From Rheum nobile (lineage: Eukaryota > Streptophyta > Magnoliopsida > Caryophyllales > Polygonaceae), in contig WOAB01000895.1 in NCBI GenBank assembly GCA_027886185.1, positions 1,984,001 to 2,048,000 of the forward strand: 64,000 nucleotides of DNA. The letters run 5' to 3'. A program made the position numbers and the translations under genes. The first letter of the stretch is position 1, and every line of letters starts with the position of its first letter. Below the pieces are notes generated by a model. That model saw only the letters and a program-made list of their open reading frames with translations. It searched no databases and had not been told where the DNA came from. Below are positions 10,494 to 22,074 of the stretch, piece by piece.

Positions 10494-10864
10494 CAATGTT
10501 CTAAAAGTCGCTAGGCGGGAGCTGGGCGGTGAGGGGGCGCCTAGTGCCTAGGCGGCTAGGCGGGGGCCTAGCCGCCTAGGCGGACTAAAAACTAATGCAT
10601 GATCCATGTGATTATTTGATTATGTTCTCCCAAATCCATTAATCTTTATAAAACTATGTTAGGATGAGATTTGATATTATATTATGGGCCTTATTGTACA
10701 AAGTCTAACACAAAATTATGTTAATGCATCCGTCATCTTCTAAGATGTTGCAACTTCCATAACATTTGAGGATTTTTCTCGCCTAGGCGGATCTGACGGG
10801 TCCTAGGCGGAGGGTGACCGCCTAACGCCTAGCCGCGGCCTAGGCGGGGATTTTTAGAACATTG
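10494..10864. mobile_element. hAT-type MITE rich in CTAGGCGG inverted motifs, 371 bp
   Basis: The termini are CAATGTTCTAAAA and TTTTTAGAACATTG. The 8-bp target duplication GCCGAGAG is perfect at 10486-10493 and 10865-10872. Just inside each end lies a dense set of GCCTAGGCGG-type palindromes (10520-10585 and 10785-10850), giving the element strong fold-back potential. The centre is AT-rich and non-coding. Confidence 0.92.
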
Positions 10865-11246
10865 GCCGAGAGCCACGTTTGGCTGAAGGGGGTTCGTGTT
10901 CAGTGGGGATGGGTTTGGTGTGGTTCGATCGTGGGTTAGGGGGCCGGTTAGGGCGGTTCGGTGATGGCTTAGTTGAAGGATCTAGACCTAGGGGGCGGGA
11001 GCTTGGCTCAACGGCAGCACTAGGCTTTAACTCTCAATTCAACTTGTTTATTAATTAGGTTAAGGCTGGCTTATATAGCAGCCAAAACAAGGTTCTTTCC
11101 CAATGGGCCTAAAAAGCAATAGTGGATCGGCCCTCTTGGCACAAGAGAGGCCCGACATCCAAAAATAGAAACTTGTTAAAAACGACAATATCTAAAAATA
11201 GTAAATACTAAAAACGATAACTTTCCAAACTTGGAAACACTCTAAG

Positions 11247-13715
11247 TGTAACACCCCTAAATAACCTCTTGAAAGTATTACCTCCAGTGACCTCAGACGT
11301 ACTGTCCGATGTCACCCAAGGCTTTTCCAGTTGATATAAATCATCAAACAACAATTATGATACAAAATATCATAGCTTTCAATTAAAATCATTGTCTCGG
11401 CATTACATCCATAATCCGAAAGACAACCAAAATACAACGGAAGACTTAATACAAGATATATTTAATACAACAGAAGACTTTAAATAACCAACAAAAGGGT
11501 CTTGATCGCAATGATCACCCGCCAAGGATCTTAACCTGAATAAACTGGTCAAAACACCGTTCGCCTCTACAGTCGTTCTAGCCTTCACGGGATGGCAACT
11601 TATCTGATGTGCCGAATCGAACGGATGACACCAGCCAACCATGTAGAGAATAATTACGGTTGGTTAGTCTAATGAAAGACTAAGCAAGGGTACAAAGCAG
11701 AGTGGTTCGAAGTAGACGTATTAGGTTAGACTCATTGCTCCTCGAATCAAAACCGATAACGATAGTCAACCACCATACTCTACTGAAATATATGAAAAAA
11801 CATGATCAAGAGAAGATTCTGGAGACCGAGTCTCACAGAAATCAACCCAAAAGAAGACTCCAACGAAATGAGTCTTATCGGAAACATGACAAATGTTGGG
11901 GAACATTAATAATATCATACAAGCGTTCAAAAACGACTTGATGTTTCGGCTCACGACCAACCTCACCGCCCAAGGCGAATCCAGATTGGAAAGAGAACTT
12001 TACTCTGATCAAAGTCAAGACAAGATTTCCTAGCTGCACTATTGCTTAGCTGCACTACTCGCCCAAGGGTATATTAATCATGTGCACTAAAGCACTTATC
12101 TCATTAATTTCCAAAACGTGCACCACGTTATAAGCTTTTAAAATCTCATCCCCACGGGATAAAGAGATACCGTCGGGAACTAAATCCCTAAGGCGGAGTT
12201 GACTCGGGAACTAAATCCCTAAAGTCGAATCGGGAACTAAATCCCTCGGGAACTAAATCCCAAACAACGGAGTCGGGAACTAAATCCCTACAAGTGGCAC
12301 CAGCTGTGTGCACAAACCCTGAGAAGGATGGTAGGAACTAAATCCTAACCACCAGGTTATCAAGAAATGACTAGCACTCGCAATGAGATACACAGTAGCG
12401 TTCCTACGAATACTCGTGCTAACTAAACAGTTCAACACAGTAATAATCCACTTCAAATCCAGCATGGCCAATAACAGATAAAATAGCATTGTTCTAACGA
12501 TATACAACCTATCATAATATCTGTATTAAATCACATATATATATATATAATAGCGTTGTTCTAACAGATATTCAACCTATTATAATATCTCCTTTTTAAT
12601 CATTTCACAAACAGTTATCAAAACTGTTCCCAACGAAAATAGTAAATCATCCCAAATTAATTAACAACTAAAAAATTGATAATTAATTGAAATATGGAAT
12701 GATGAGCAAGAGCGAACCGCCACTTGCCTTAGATCCGCAGAAGCTTAAGCAAAGCTTAGAGACGACGAGTTCCTGGGTCCGAAACAGGGACAAATATGAG
12801 ATCATAGATTCCTTCGGATCGACCCAAAATGAAACCCTAAGTTAGATTCAATATCCACATATATGAATCTAAAAGAATACTAAAAGAATCGAAGGAGTCA
12901 AGCCTCGCCCAAAGCCAAACACCCAAGAACACACAACCCGGGTAAGCTCGCCGCGGGTGCGGTGGAGCCTCTGCCGCAGGATGACATGGGCGAGAGCTTT
13001 CGACAACTTTAATGGCGAAACTCACTTGGTTTGGTTCGATGGCTTCCGATTCGATTGTGGCTCCACTTCTAACCTTATTAGGCTTTAAAATACCACTTAG
13101 GAACACCTTTCTAAACGCTCAAAGGGGTTCGAACACCTCTCAAACAAAGCTCAAAAGCTTGGGCATTAATGGAGATTTTCTGAGGAGGAAGAAGAGCAGA
13201 TCAGCACTCTCCTCTTCAACTTTCTCTCCCTTTTATAGGCCCAGTTAGGAGGGGAACACGCAGGGGACAAGCCCTCGACCAAGGGAGACAGCCCCTTGCT
13301 GACAACCGGCGCCACTTGTAGTGGAGGGGAAGAGGATAACGTCGTCAGAAAAAATATCCCACCGCGGGGTGCGGCAGGGTGCGGTGGCGCCCAGTGACCG
13401 CCTCACATGTTGCTTCAGAACTGGTCCTCGCCGCGGGTGCGGCCACTTGACCGCGGGGTGCGGTCAAGGCCATTTTTCACCCTTTTTGACCGTTTTGACT
13501 TTGGGTTAATCTTCTTAACCCCGGGTTAAATATATTCGTACTCGAACGACTATTTAACCCCGAAAATACGTCAACTGTATTTTATATTACTCGGAAAAAA
13601 TATTACAGAGATCAAACATGATACAGAATGTCCGAACTTCTCTGAATTTAATCCGACTTGTAATACGGGAGTTGGAAAAATTCCAAAATATCCTTATAAA
13701 ATGAGGGATATTACA
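11247..13715. mobile_element. Solo LTR, 2469 bp, nested in the gypsy 5' LTR
   Basis: It begins TGTAACACCCC and ends GGGATATTACA, with perfect 5-bp target duplications CTAAG at 11242-11246 and 13716-13720. No gag or pol sequence lies inside, so this is a solo LTR left by recombination between the LTRs of a large element. In reverse complement its ends (TGTAATATCCC...GGGGTGTTACA) resemble those of the elements at 48941 and 53747, suggesting a related gypsy lineage. Inside are repeated GGGAACTAAATCCC motifs (12173-12350) and several CCGCGGGKTGCGG motifs (12951-13466). Confidence 0.9.
12173..12350. repeat. Interspersed GGGAACTAAATCC repeats
   Basis: The core GGGAACTAAATCC occurs about six times at irregular spacing, the last copy degenerate. 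It is internal to the solo LTR and has no coding meaning that I can see. Confidence 0.75.
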
Positions 13716-13885
13716 CTAAGAATGGAAACTGCTAAGAAGGAAAACTGCGAAATACCGAAAAAATACTAAAAATAGAAAGTGTCTCCGAATGTCTCAAAAT
13801 TGGCATGTGAGTGTCACAATACCAAACTAACTCAAATGGCACTCGTAGTGCCGAGGAATGTCGCATCCAGGGTCACATCACCAAG

Positions 13886-14199
13886 CCAACCATGAGGGGC
13901 GGATAGATGCGAGAGAATCCAATGGAGACTGATAATATTAATCGGTCTCCTCAAGGTCAACTATGTACAAAAGAGAAAGCAACGTTCTGAGATAATTTCT
14001 TTTCTTTTTTGTACATAGAGATCTAGGTTGCCTTTCAACAAAAGGACTATCCTAAATCATCTTTATGGATGATCGTAAGAAATTCTCTCAACATAGTGTG
14101 AAGGTTCCCTGTAGCACTAGAATTACTATTCAAAAACGTGGTTCCTAAGTTCTTCAATGTTGCAATGCTTAGACGAGAAAAAATTTGCTACTTGATTAG
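13886..14199. other. Intergenic, no gene seen
   Basis: Flank between the gypsy element and the LINE relic. Nothing recognised. Confidence 0.5.
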
Positions 14200-17100
14200 C
14201 TTCTCTGTAGTAGTTTGGATTTTGACTTCCTCAAAGTGAGATAAAAACTTCCGAGTGTCTTGTATTATCATAGCAATTTCCCATGGTGTGTCCTAGGAAC
14301 CTTGTAGTGCATTTATGACAGTCAGGTTGTCTCATTCAATCATAAGCTTCTTTATGCCAAGGCGACACACATGCACCATTCCAATCCACATTGAAATGGC
14401 TTCTGCCTACAACACCGACGTCGGCTGGACATTTTATCTCTTCAAGAAAATAATCTTACTATTTTTATCCCTAAAAAAAATCAATGTTGGTTTCTCCGTT
14501 AACCTTCTTTGATCGATCAAAGTCTAATTTGGTATGGCCCTTGTCGGTTTCTTCCAAGCAACTACTCTAGTCTTTTTTCTTGTCTTTTTCTAACATTGTC
14601 ATGAGAAAAAACCTATAGGTTGCACATATGTCAGCGATCATGGGCTTGTCGTTAGGCAGGTTTCGGAAAATTGTTGAGTTTCCTTGGTTTCATATTTTCC
14701 ACCAAGCAAAACACGCAAGGTAAAAATTAGACATAGATCCTCTGTTATAAATTAAATTATCCATAAAATAATTGGTTAACATTGATGGAGTCAGGAATGC
14801 GTTAAGCTGCCTCCTTGTACCGGCGAGCACAACCTTTGTATATTTACAGTCAAAGAAAATGTGGTTAATGTCTTCATCTTTCTTTCTACATAGGGTACAT
14901 TCAACATGCACTCTATTATAATGTATATTCATTCTCTCCGTTGTAGGTAGAGTGTCATAAAAAGTTTTCCATAAAAGGTGTTTCAATTTGGGTGGTAAGT
15001 GGAGTTTCCAAATCCAAGCCAAGTTGTCTCGATGAGTTAATTATGTTCCTATTCTAATTTAATGATTGTGCTGCCGAGCTAACCGAGTATTTACTTGTAG
15101 ACAAAGGTTTCCATAAAAATCTATCGTCAATGTTATGGATAGGAATTTTGTATTTGATGGATTTGTTGTGCTAGATAGTCAAGAAGAGCTTGATTCAGCA
15201 CCACAGTATTTCGTTATTTATTAGTTGTGAAAAAATTTGATACTATATTTCCCACAATATCTATTCCTAAAAGTTCATTTAAAGACGAGTCACCGACCCA
15301 TCTATCATTCCAGAAGTCGATATTCCTTTTGTTTCCCATTTGCCATCATAATTCCTTTTTAAAGTCCTTACTTAAACTCAGAAGTATAGAGAATTTCCAT
15401 GAATTTTTTTCCTGGAGAGTGAGAAGACTGGCATCCTTGATATACTTCTCCTCAATTATTTTCACCCAGGCATTGTCTGGCTGAGTGAGTATTGTCCATA
15501 ATAGTTTCATTTGAAGAGATTTATTTGATATTTCCGTAGTGCGAAACCCTAATTCTCCTTCAAATTTTGGAGTGCAAATACAATCCCAAATGATTAGCGG
15601 ATGGTATCCCGATGAATCCATTTTATTCGAAAAAAAGGATTTGTTTTCATTTTCAATCTGATCCAGAATCCCTTTAGGGAGCAGAAAGCTCTTCATTAGA
15701 AAAATTACTTTTGAAATGAGGTTTGCTTGTATAAGCACCGCTCTACCTGCCTAATATAATGTGTTTAGCTTTCCATTTGGCTAATTGTTTTTCTAGATAG
15801 GTAACCACATCCTGGAATTTAGCATTACTTACACGCCCTCTGATAATTGGTATACCTAAATACTTTTCCAGATTTTTAGTCATATGTACTTGTAGGGTCC
15901 AACTATCTAGGATGAAAGTTATTGCTATATATTAGCAAAAAATTGAAGAGAGCATTCGTGGAAATGTATCATTAAGCCAATCTTAGTTCAGAATTCTTTG
16001 AGTAAACTTCTGATGTACATTGTTGAGTTGAGTTAACTGATACTTCTGCTAGAATTAAGGTGTCGTTAGCAAAATTAAGGAACGAGGTCGTAGTGCCGTT
16101 GCACATTAGTTTGATACCAACTCTAGGATTTGGACTATATGAATCATTGGACAAGAACCACACCATGTATTCCATTGCGAAAAATATATATGGAGCCATG
16201 GGGTCTCCTTGACGGATCCAACAAGGAGATTTGATACTACCAAGTTCATTAGTAACAATTACATAGAAAGAGGCTATTGTGATACATGCCATAATGAGGT
16301 TGATGATTTTTTTATCATAGCCAAAGGAGAAGAGTATGTGTTCAATGAAATCTTAGCATATTTTATCATATACTTTTTCCTTGTCTAGTCTTAAGTCCAT
16401 CCATCCAGTTTTACCTATTTTTTTCTTGTGAAAGGAGGGGAAAAATTCATGGGCAATACAAATGCACCTTGTAGTGGGTGGATCAATCGCGGGACTAGAG
16501 GTTTTAGTTATGATGCTCATTTTCGTGATGATTTTATACGTGGTATTATAGAGACTAATTGGTCTGTAATGGATTTAGGGGAGCGTCAAATCTGGGAATT
16601 AGCGCAATATAGGCATGATTTGTTTTCTTTATCATGCGACCGAAGTGGAAGAAGGTTGTAGTAGCATTTATAAAAAAATTAGCAATTGTCTCCCAATACT
16701 TTTTAAAAAAATCTATAGGGAAGTCATCAGGACCCGTCGTTTTATCATTAGGCATATCGTAGATCGCTTTTATTATATCGCCAAGAGTCGGAATGCATAA
16801 GAGGGTGAGTCAATAATTTATTTTGGTATTATGGATAGAGTAGATGTGTTACTCGACATATAATGAGATAGATAATGGGACCCTAGTTCATTCGAGATTT
16901 CATCTTTAATTTGTTTTGAATCATAAATCATCACACTATCTTTATTCGGGAATTTAGTAATTGATTGTTTAGTGGATCTAATCTTAGCAATGGTTTGATA
17001 GTATTTGTTGTTGCGGTCTACCATCATACAGTGATTTACTTTTCTCCGTTGTTTCTAGTATTTATGTTGAAAATTTAAGATATAGTTATGCCTTTTTGTC

Positions 17101-18060
17101 AATCTCTGGATAAGGTCATTTGCCCTTGCACAATTAGGAGTTATTGTGTGTTGATTTTGAGCTTGTTGTAGTTTTTCTTCTTACATTGGTAATTGATGGA
17201 AATTGTTATTAATTTCATTGGCCCATGCTTTTGAGGTTTTCTTTAGCATCCATAGTTTTTGTGGAGTTTGTACATATAAGATCCATGCAGATTGTAGTTC
17301 CAAATTTTCTTAACAAGTTTGTCGTAAACCTTGAAATTTGTCCAAGCATTTTCAAATCTGAAGGTGGATAGTATCTCTTAGATGTTTTACCTATACTAAA
17401 GTTGATTAGGCAGTGATCAGGCATTATAAAGGGGTGGTGTTTTATGATTAAGTCAGGCGCAATGTCTAATAGATTTGGGTGAATGACCACCCTATCAAGG
17501 TTTTCAAAAAGATTACTAATATCATTTGCTTTTCTTCTCCAAGTGAATGGAAAACTGCATGTCCTAGTATTTATTAGTCCTAAGTTGTTTCTAAATTCCA
17601 GCAATCTTCTAAATCTGTTTATGTTAATTGTTGCTCCACCAAATATTTTATTGTCATTCTTTAGTTCATTTAGGTCACCTATTAAGATAACTGATAGACC
17701 AAAAGACATGATTTCTTCTTCGAGTTGTCTCAAAAGATTATTTTTAATTTCTTCCCTTGATGGTGCATAGACAAATATGCAAATATAAGGATTAGTGCCA
17801 TGAACCTTTTTGTAAATGATCATGTTTGATTCACATCTTTGTAATTGTAATTGTTTGGTTTCGAAATTGTGATTCAAAAGAACCCATAGCCCACCTCTTG
17901 TTTCTATTGATGGGACGAAAAGTAGGTCTTGAAAACCAAGTATTCTAATCTAATTTGAAATAGGCTCTATGTTGCATTTTGTTTCAGCTAATACAAGCAC
18001 ATTTAAATTGCTATAGATTTTAATAAATATTCTTAGAAGATCGGACGTCTAACGCATGTA
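14200..18060 (-). pseudogene. L1-type LINE relic with RNase H tail
   Basis: Domains appear in the expected order on the minus strand, in several frames. First is an APE-type endonuclease at 17877-17300 (ICIFVYAPS, LIGDLNE, FTWRRKAN, LDRVV and MPDHCL). Next is reverse transcriptase at about 16755-15970 (KTTGPDDFPIDFFKKYW, AYIALIPR, RQGDPMAPYIF, then FANDTLI where FADD is expected). The thumb/connection region is at 15738-15346 (LPKGILDQIE...IIWDCICTPKFEGELGF). The reverse-transcriptase zinc-binding region is at 15022-14690 (PPKLKHLLWKTFYDTLPT, CTLCRKKDEDINHIFFDC). The RNase H-like domain is at about 14440-14200 (AEAISMW, IE-stop-DNLTVINAL). Many frameshifts and stops, and loss of the second catalytic Asp (FAND), show that it is dead. 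Neither end of the element is sharp. Confidence 0.88.
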
Positions 18061-19130
18061 ACTTTCCAGTATCCTATATTAATAAGTATACATATTTTCT
18101 AATAAGTAGTGTAGGTATTTTGAGTAAATCGTCGAATACAAAATGATAAACATGGTGAGTGTTTTCCATTCAAAGAGGAACAAGTGATTGATGGCTTTGA
18201 TGATAATGAAAGTTTGTGAGTAATTGTACTTGTAGGTTTGTACACCTCCTAAGAGGGGAAAGGTAGTAAACAATGGATTGTGGACGAATGTAAAAGATAG
18301 AGTAAGAGCATCTCAAAGCTGTCGGCAAACCTTACGGAAACAATGGCTTTACCCACAAACATCCTCCCAAGCAAGACAAAAAATTCACTTAATGTTAAGA
18401 CATGACTAGTGTGGTCCAAATTATGATTGTGATGAAGTCTAAAAGGGCAAAATCTACCAGCAAAAGAGATCACCCACAATAGAATTTTACAAGACTGGAT
18501 AAGGGACACATAGCTAAGTAAAACTAGCTCAATAATACATATAGACTTGGAAACATCATAACTAGCATTGAACTTGAATGAAGGTTGAGAAGAGGGTGTC
18601 CGAGAAGAAGCAATGGGAGACAAAACTGCACTGGTGAGCTAGGGGTTGAGTATCTTGGGAGCCATAGTCATAGAAGCTCCAATAGAAATCATCAATTGTC
18701 TATGAAGGGAGATTAGGATCTAGAAACCAATCTATAATGATGTAAGTACACATATTGTCCAAGGGAAATGAGATAAAGACCAAGCCAATGTTCAAAATGG
18801 TACAGATTTCCTCTGAAGAGTGGACATGTAGAAAATACCCAAGAACATTGTGCAGAGGCATACAAGGAGTAGCAAGACTACACCATGGCAAATCAACATC
18901 CAGAATATGAACTTCTGAAGTGCCAAACACATAATTTGGGTAAAAAGGGTCTCCAAGCAACCATTCATAAAGACAATATAACTTGGAGATCATAAGCAAA
19001 ACAAGATTACATGAGATAATATCATGACTGATAAAGTACCACCTCTGAAGGGGGTGTTCACAAAAGTTTGTCATGTTGCAGGACTATGGCAACAAAATAG
19101 CTAAACCCTTACATGAGATAATATCATGAC
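18061..19130. other. Unassigned region, possible old gene relic
   Basis: Two minus-strand frames of about 124 codons (18623-18249 and 19074-18700) are open, but I do not recognise either. Their composition is rich in Leu, Ile, Ser and Phe, as expected from AT-rich non-coding DNA. A 22-bp direct repeat (19007-19028 and 19109-19130) ends exactly where copia coding sequence starts. Confidence 0.4.
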
Positions 19131-20561
19131 GTTCTACTTTTAGAGAACGGTGAGCCTGCGACCTATAAGCAAGCGATGGCGGACCCCGACTCTGGGAAAT
19201 GGCTGGAAGCCATGAAATCCGAAATGGACTCCATGTCTGAAAATCAAGTATGGGACTTGATAGATTTGCCTGATAGGGTAAAACTCATTGGATGTAAATG
19301 GGTCTTTAAGATCAAGACAGACAATGATGGAAACGTTTCTGTCTATAAGGCAAGATTAGTTGCCAAAAGATTTAGACAGGTTCATGGTACTGACTATGAT
19401 GAAACATTCGCACCAGTCGTTATGATCAGGTCCATTAGGATACTCCTAGTGATTGTCGCTTATCATGACTATGAGATTTGGCAAATGGATGTCAAGACCG
19501 CTTTTCTAAATGGGTATTTAGAAGAGGATGTATATATGATGCAGCCAGAAGGTTTTGAGGATTCAGAAAACCCTAGGAGAATATGCAAGCTTAAGAAGTC
19601 CATTTATGGACTTAAGCAAGCATCCAGGAGTTGGAATCTTCGTTTTGATGAAGTGGTCAAAAAGTTTGACTTCATCAGATGCGAAGAAGAGCCCTGTGTC
19701 TATAAGAAGTTTAGTGGGAGCAAAGTGGTCTTCCTAGTTCTATATGTGGATGACATACTACTCATTGGGAATGACATTCCTATGCTGGAGACAGTTAAGG
19801 AATGGATTAAGAAGTATTTCTCAATGAAGGACTTGGGAGAGGCTGAGTACATATTAGGCATTAAGATCTATAGAGATAGATCTAAGAGACTTATTGGTCT
19901 GAGTCAGGGAACTTATATAGATAAGGTCCTTGGGAGATTCAATATGATGAACTCTAAGAAAGGTTTCTTGCCTATGCAGCATGGCTTACATCTCAGCAAG
20001 AGCCAATGTCCTAAGACACCTGGTGAAACTGAGAGGATGAGCAGGATTCCATATGCCTCAGCCATAGGATCCATCATGTATGCAATGACTTGTACTCACC
20101 CAGATGTTGCATTTTCTTTGAGCATGTGTAGCAGGTACCAATCAAACCCGGGTGATGCACATTGGTGTACAGCCAAGAACATCCTAAAGTACTTACGAAG
20201 GACTAGAGATGATCTCTTCATATTTGGAGGTGATGACGAGCTGGTCATCAAAGGCTATACTGATGCAAGTTTCCAGACAGACAAAGTTAATTTTTTGAAT
20301 CTTAGTCTGGATATGTCTTCATTCTGAATGAAGGAGCCATCAGTTGGAAGAGCTCGAAGCAAGGATGTGCAAAGTGCACACAAACATGTTCTACAGAAGT
20401 ACCACATGATTAGACTCTATGTTGATAGAGGAGATGTGAGGATGTTCAAGGTGCACACATACGATAACATTGCAAATCATTTGACCAAGCCCATGTCTAG
20501 GCCCAAGCATGACAGTCACACTCGGGCCAAGGGACTCAAGCACATTAGAGAGTTCCTTTGA
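19131..20561 (+). pseudogene. Copia reverse transcriptase with deleted RNase H
   Basis: The frame is already open upstream of the first ATG at 19176 (EPATYKQAMADPDSGKW). Copia reverse transcriptase motifs follow in order: WVFKIKTDNDG, YKARLVAKRF, DYDETFAPVV, MDVKTAFLNGYLEEDVYM, KSIYGLKQASRSWN and the catalytic LYVDDILL (about 19740), then DLGEAEYILGIKI. RNase H starts at GYTDASFQTDK. The frame breaks at about 20285. The sequence then jumps from ISWKSSK-like coding to AHKHVLQKYHMI and IANHLTKPMS, so roughly 80 residues of the RNase H core are deleted. The frame lost at 20285 is recovered for the C-terminal 77 codons. The product could not support retrotransposition. Confidence 0.9.
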
Positions 20562-21372
20562 GACATTGTTTATTTTATGATAAACCTTGTTTATTGTTAT
20601 CACAAACATTTATGCTTGACTTATATATGAATTTCATATTATTATTTAATCATTGCTTGGGATTAGATAAAGTATCCAAACAATTTAATAGTTATCAAAT
20701 GGGCTCATCAAAACTGTTTTGGTGAATGAAACCCCATTAGGTGAACTGAAATTATAAAATTGTTAGAAGTCCATGGTCTAAGTTGTTAACTTGGATACAA
20801 ATGACTTAATCAAAAGACCATATGTGAGATTGATTGATAACACCGGGTTTCATGTGTTATAGGGACATGGAGATGTCTAATCGATTACATAGATGTGTAT
20901 ACCGATACACACCGGACAGACCTACCTTAGGACTCCTCAAGGTTTTATTGCGGAGTTCTAGGATTATTCATGATTAGTGAGTGCCTTAGACATGAGTATG
21001 ATATAGTTATAATTTGACTGCTGGTATGTCTTTGACGCTGTCAAACGCTGACCGTAACAGGCAGTTATAAAGGCAGTGATTGGGATTGCCAAAAGTTGAG
21101 TGGGAGCTGTAGTCGTACAAGATTGAATATGTCTTCCTATTCCGTGTATACCACGATACATTTGGAAAGGATTGGTGTCTCGGCCACTTGAAAAGAGAGA
21201 ACTGTGAAAATGCATGGCCATGCTCGGATGGATTATTAGTAATCATCTGTACTGACAGTTTGATCTCAAGAGTTCAAGAAACGTATTTGATGGTAAAGAT
21301 GAGTTTCATCATATAGTCAGATAAGACACTTTGTGACAAATGAATTTTAACATTGCACACTTGTTTTAAGGA
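20562..21372 (+). other. Copia 3' untranslated region
   Basis: The sequence between the polyprotein stop and the polypurine tract holds no recognisable gene. A spacer of this kind is common in copia elements. Confidence 0.6.
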
Positions 21373-21384
21373 CAAGTGGGAGAT

Positions 21385-22074
21385 TGAAGGAATTGTGTCC
21401 TTTAATCAAAGGTGCAATTACTGATTATGAAGTGGGACTGTTTATGGAGATATTTAATCCGGTGATTTTAGATAGTCATAGTGCTTTGCTAGAAGCCAAC
21501 TATGATTTATAGACTATATGTTATAAAGTATATCATAAAGTCTATTGTTATTATTATCGGGTCCTACGAGGTCACACTCTTAGAGTTTGGACTGGATCAG
21601 TTTATTGGGAGACATATTATATAAAGTATATAATATAAAGTTATATAAGATATAACTTGGGAGATAAGGCTTGTTAATAATAAAGTGTTATTATTAATAA
21701 TAAAAGATATACTTATTTAGGAAATAAGATATCTATACCTGGTATTATAAAAGGAGGGCTTTCTAAGAGAAAACCCTAATCCTATTTTTACACCAAGCTA
21801 GGCTGTCGTACACCTCCAAGCACTCTCCCTTCGTTCGCCTTCATTCCTCGCTCTAGCAACCGAGTCTCAGGCGGTCCAGATCTAAGCTCGGATGGACCAA
21901 ATAGAGGAGTCACACGTGAGGCTCTATTCTCTCCATTCCAACAGATTGAAACATGCATCAAAAGGTATTTGATTCTTCCTATCTATGACCTATTTAGTTT
22001 ATGCATGAGATCCTTGGTTAGATGTTAGAAAAAGGTTTCCTGAAATTCCGCTTTACGCATCTAAAATCCCTACA
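21385..22074 (+). repeat. 3' LTR of the copia element, about 690 bp
   Basis: It starts TGAAGGAATT directly after the polypurine tract and probably ends AATCCCTACA, an imperfect inverted match. ATTCCGCTTTACGCATCTA just before the end resembles the usual tail of this copia LTR type. An alternative end at ATTCCAACA (21943) is possible. With no second LTR in the window the boundary cannot be verified. Confidence 0.65.

Larger units (their letters stand above)
5614..13880 (-). mobile_element. Ty3/gypsy-type element with both LTRs, gag-protease only
   Basis: Both LTRs begin TGATGTG and end CACATCA on the plus strand. The 5-bp target duplication CCAAG is intact at 5609-5613 and 13881-13885, so the element is complete at its ends. 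It is oriented on the minus strand: primer-binding site next to the right LTR, gag, zinc knuckle and protease leftward, polypurine tract next to the left LTR. Between the protease and the polypurine tract there is only about 0.75 kb, so reverse transcriptase, RNase H and integrase are missing. After removing the two insertions, the right LTR is about 760 bp against 740 bp on the left and they look very alike, suggesting a fairly young insertion. Confidence 0.92.
10268..13880 (-). repeat. 5' LTR of the gypsy element, with two nested insertions
   Basis: TGATGTG at 10268 and CACATCA ending at 13880. LTR sequence is at 10268-10493, 10873-11246 and 13721-13880. The breaks are caused by a hAT MITE (10494-10864) and a solo LTR (11247-13715), each with a perfect target duplication. 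At 10385-10430 the GC-rich unit TTTCCGCGGGCGCGGAAA is present twice, versus once in the other LTR. Confidence 0.9.
19131..22074 (+). mobile_element. 5'-truncated Ty1/copia element with 3' LTR
   Basis: The copy begins abruptly inside the reverse transcriptase, continues through an RNase H remnant, a polypurine tract (CAAGTGGGAGAT, 21373-21384) and a 3' LTR. No 5' LTR, gag, protease or integrase is present. The truncation point coincides with the end of a 22-bp duplicated filler sequence. Confidence 0.88.

Noticed and set aside
18249..19074. Possible host gene on the minus strand
   Set aside because: Two 124-codon frames show no domain and AT-driven composition; I left the region as unassigned.
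21931..21943. ATTCCAACA as the copia LTR end
   Set aside because: Kept as an alternative only; AATCCCTACA at 22074 is a better inverted partner of TGAAGGAATT and follows the expected tail sequence.
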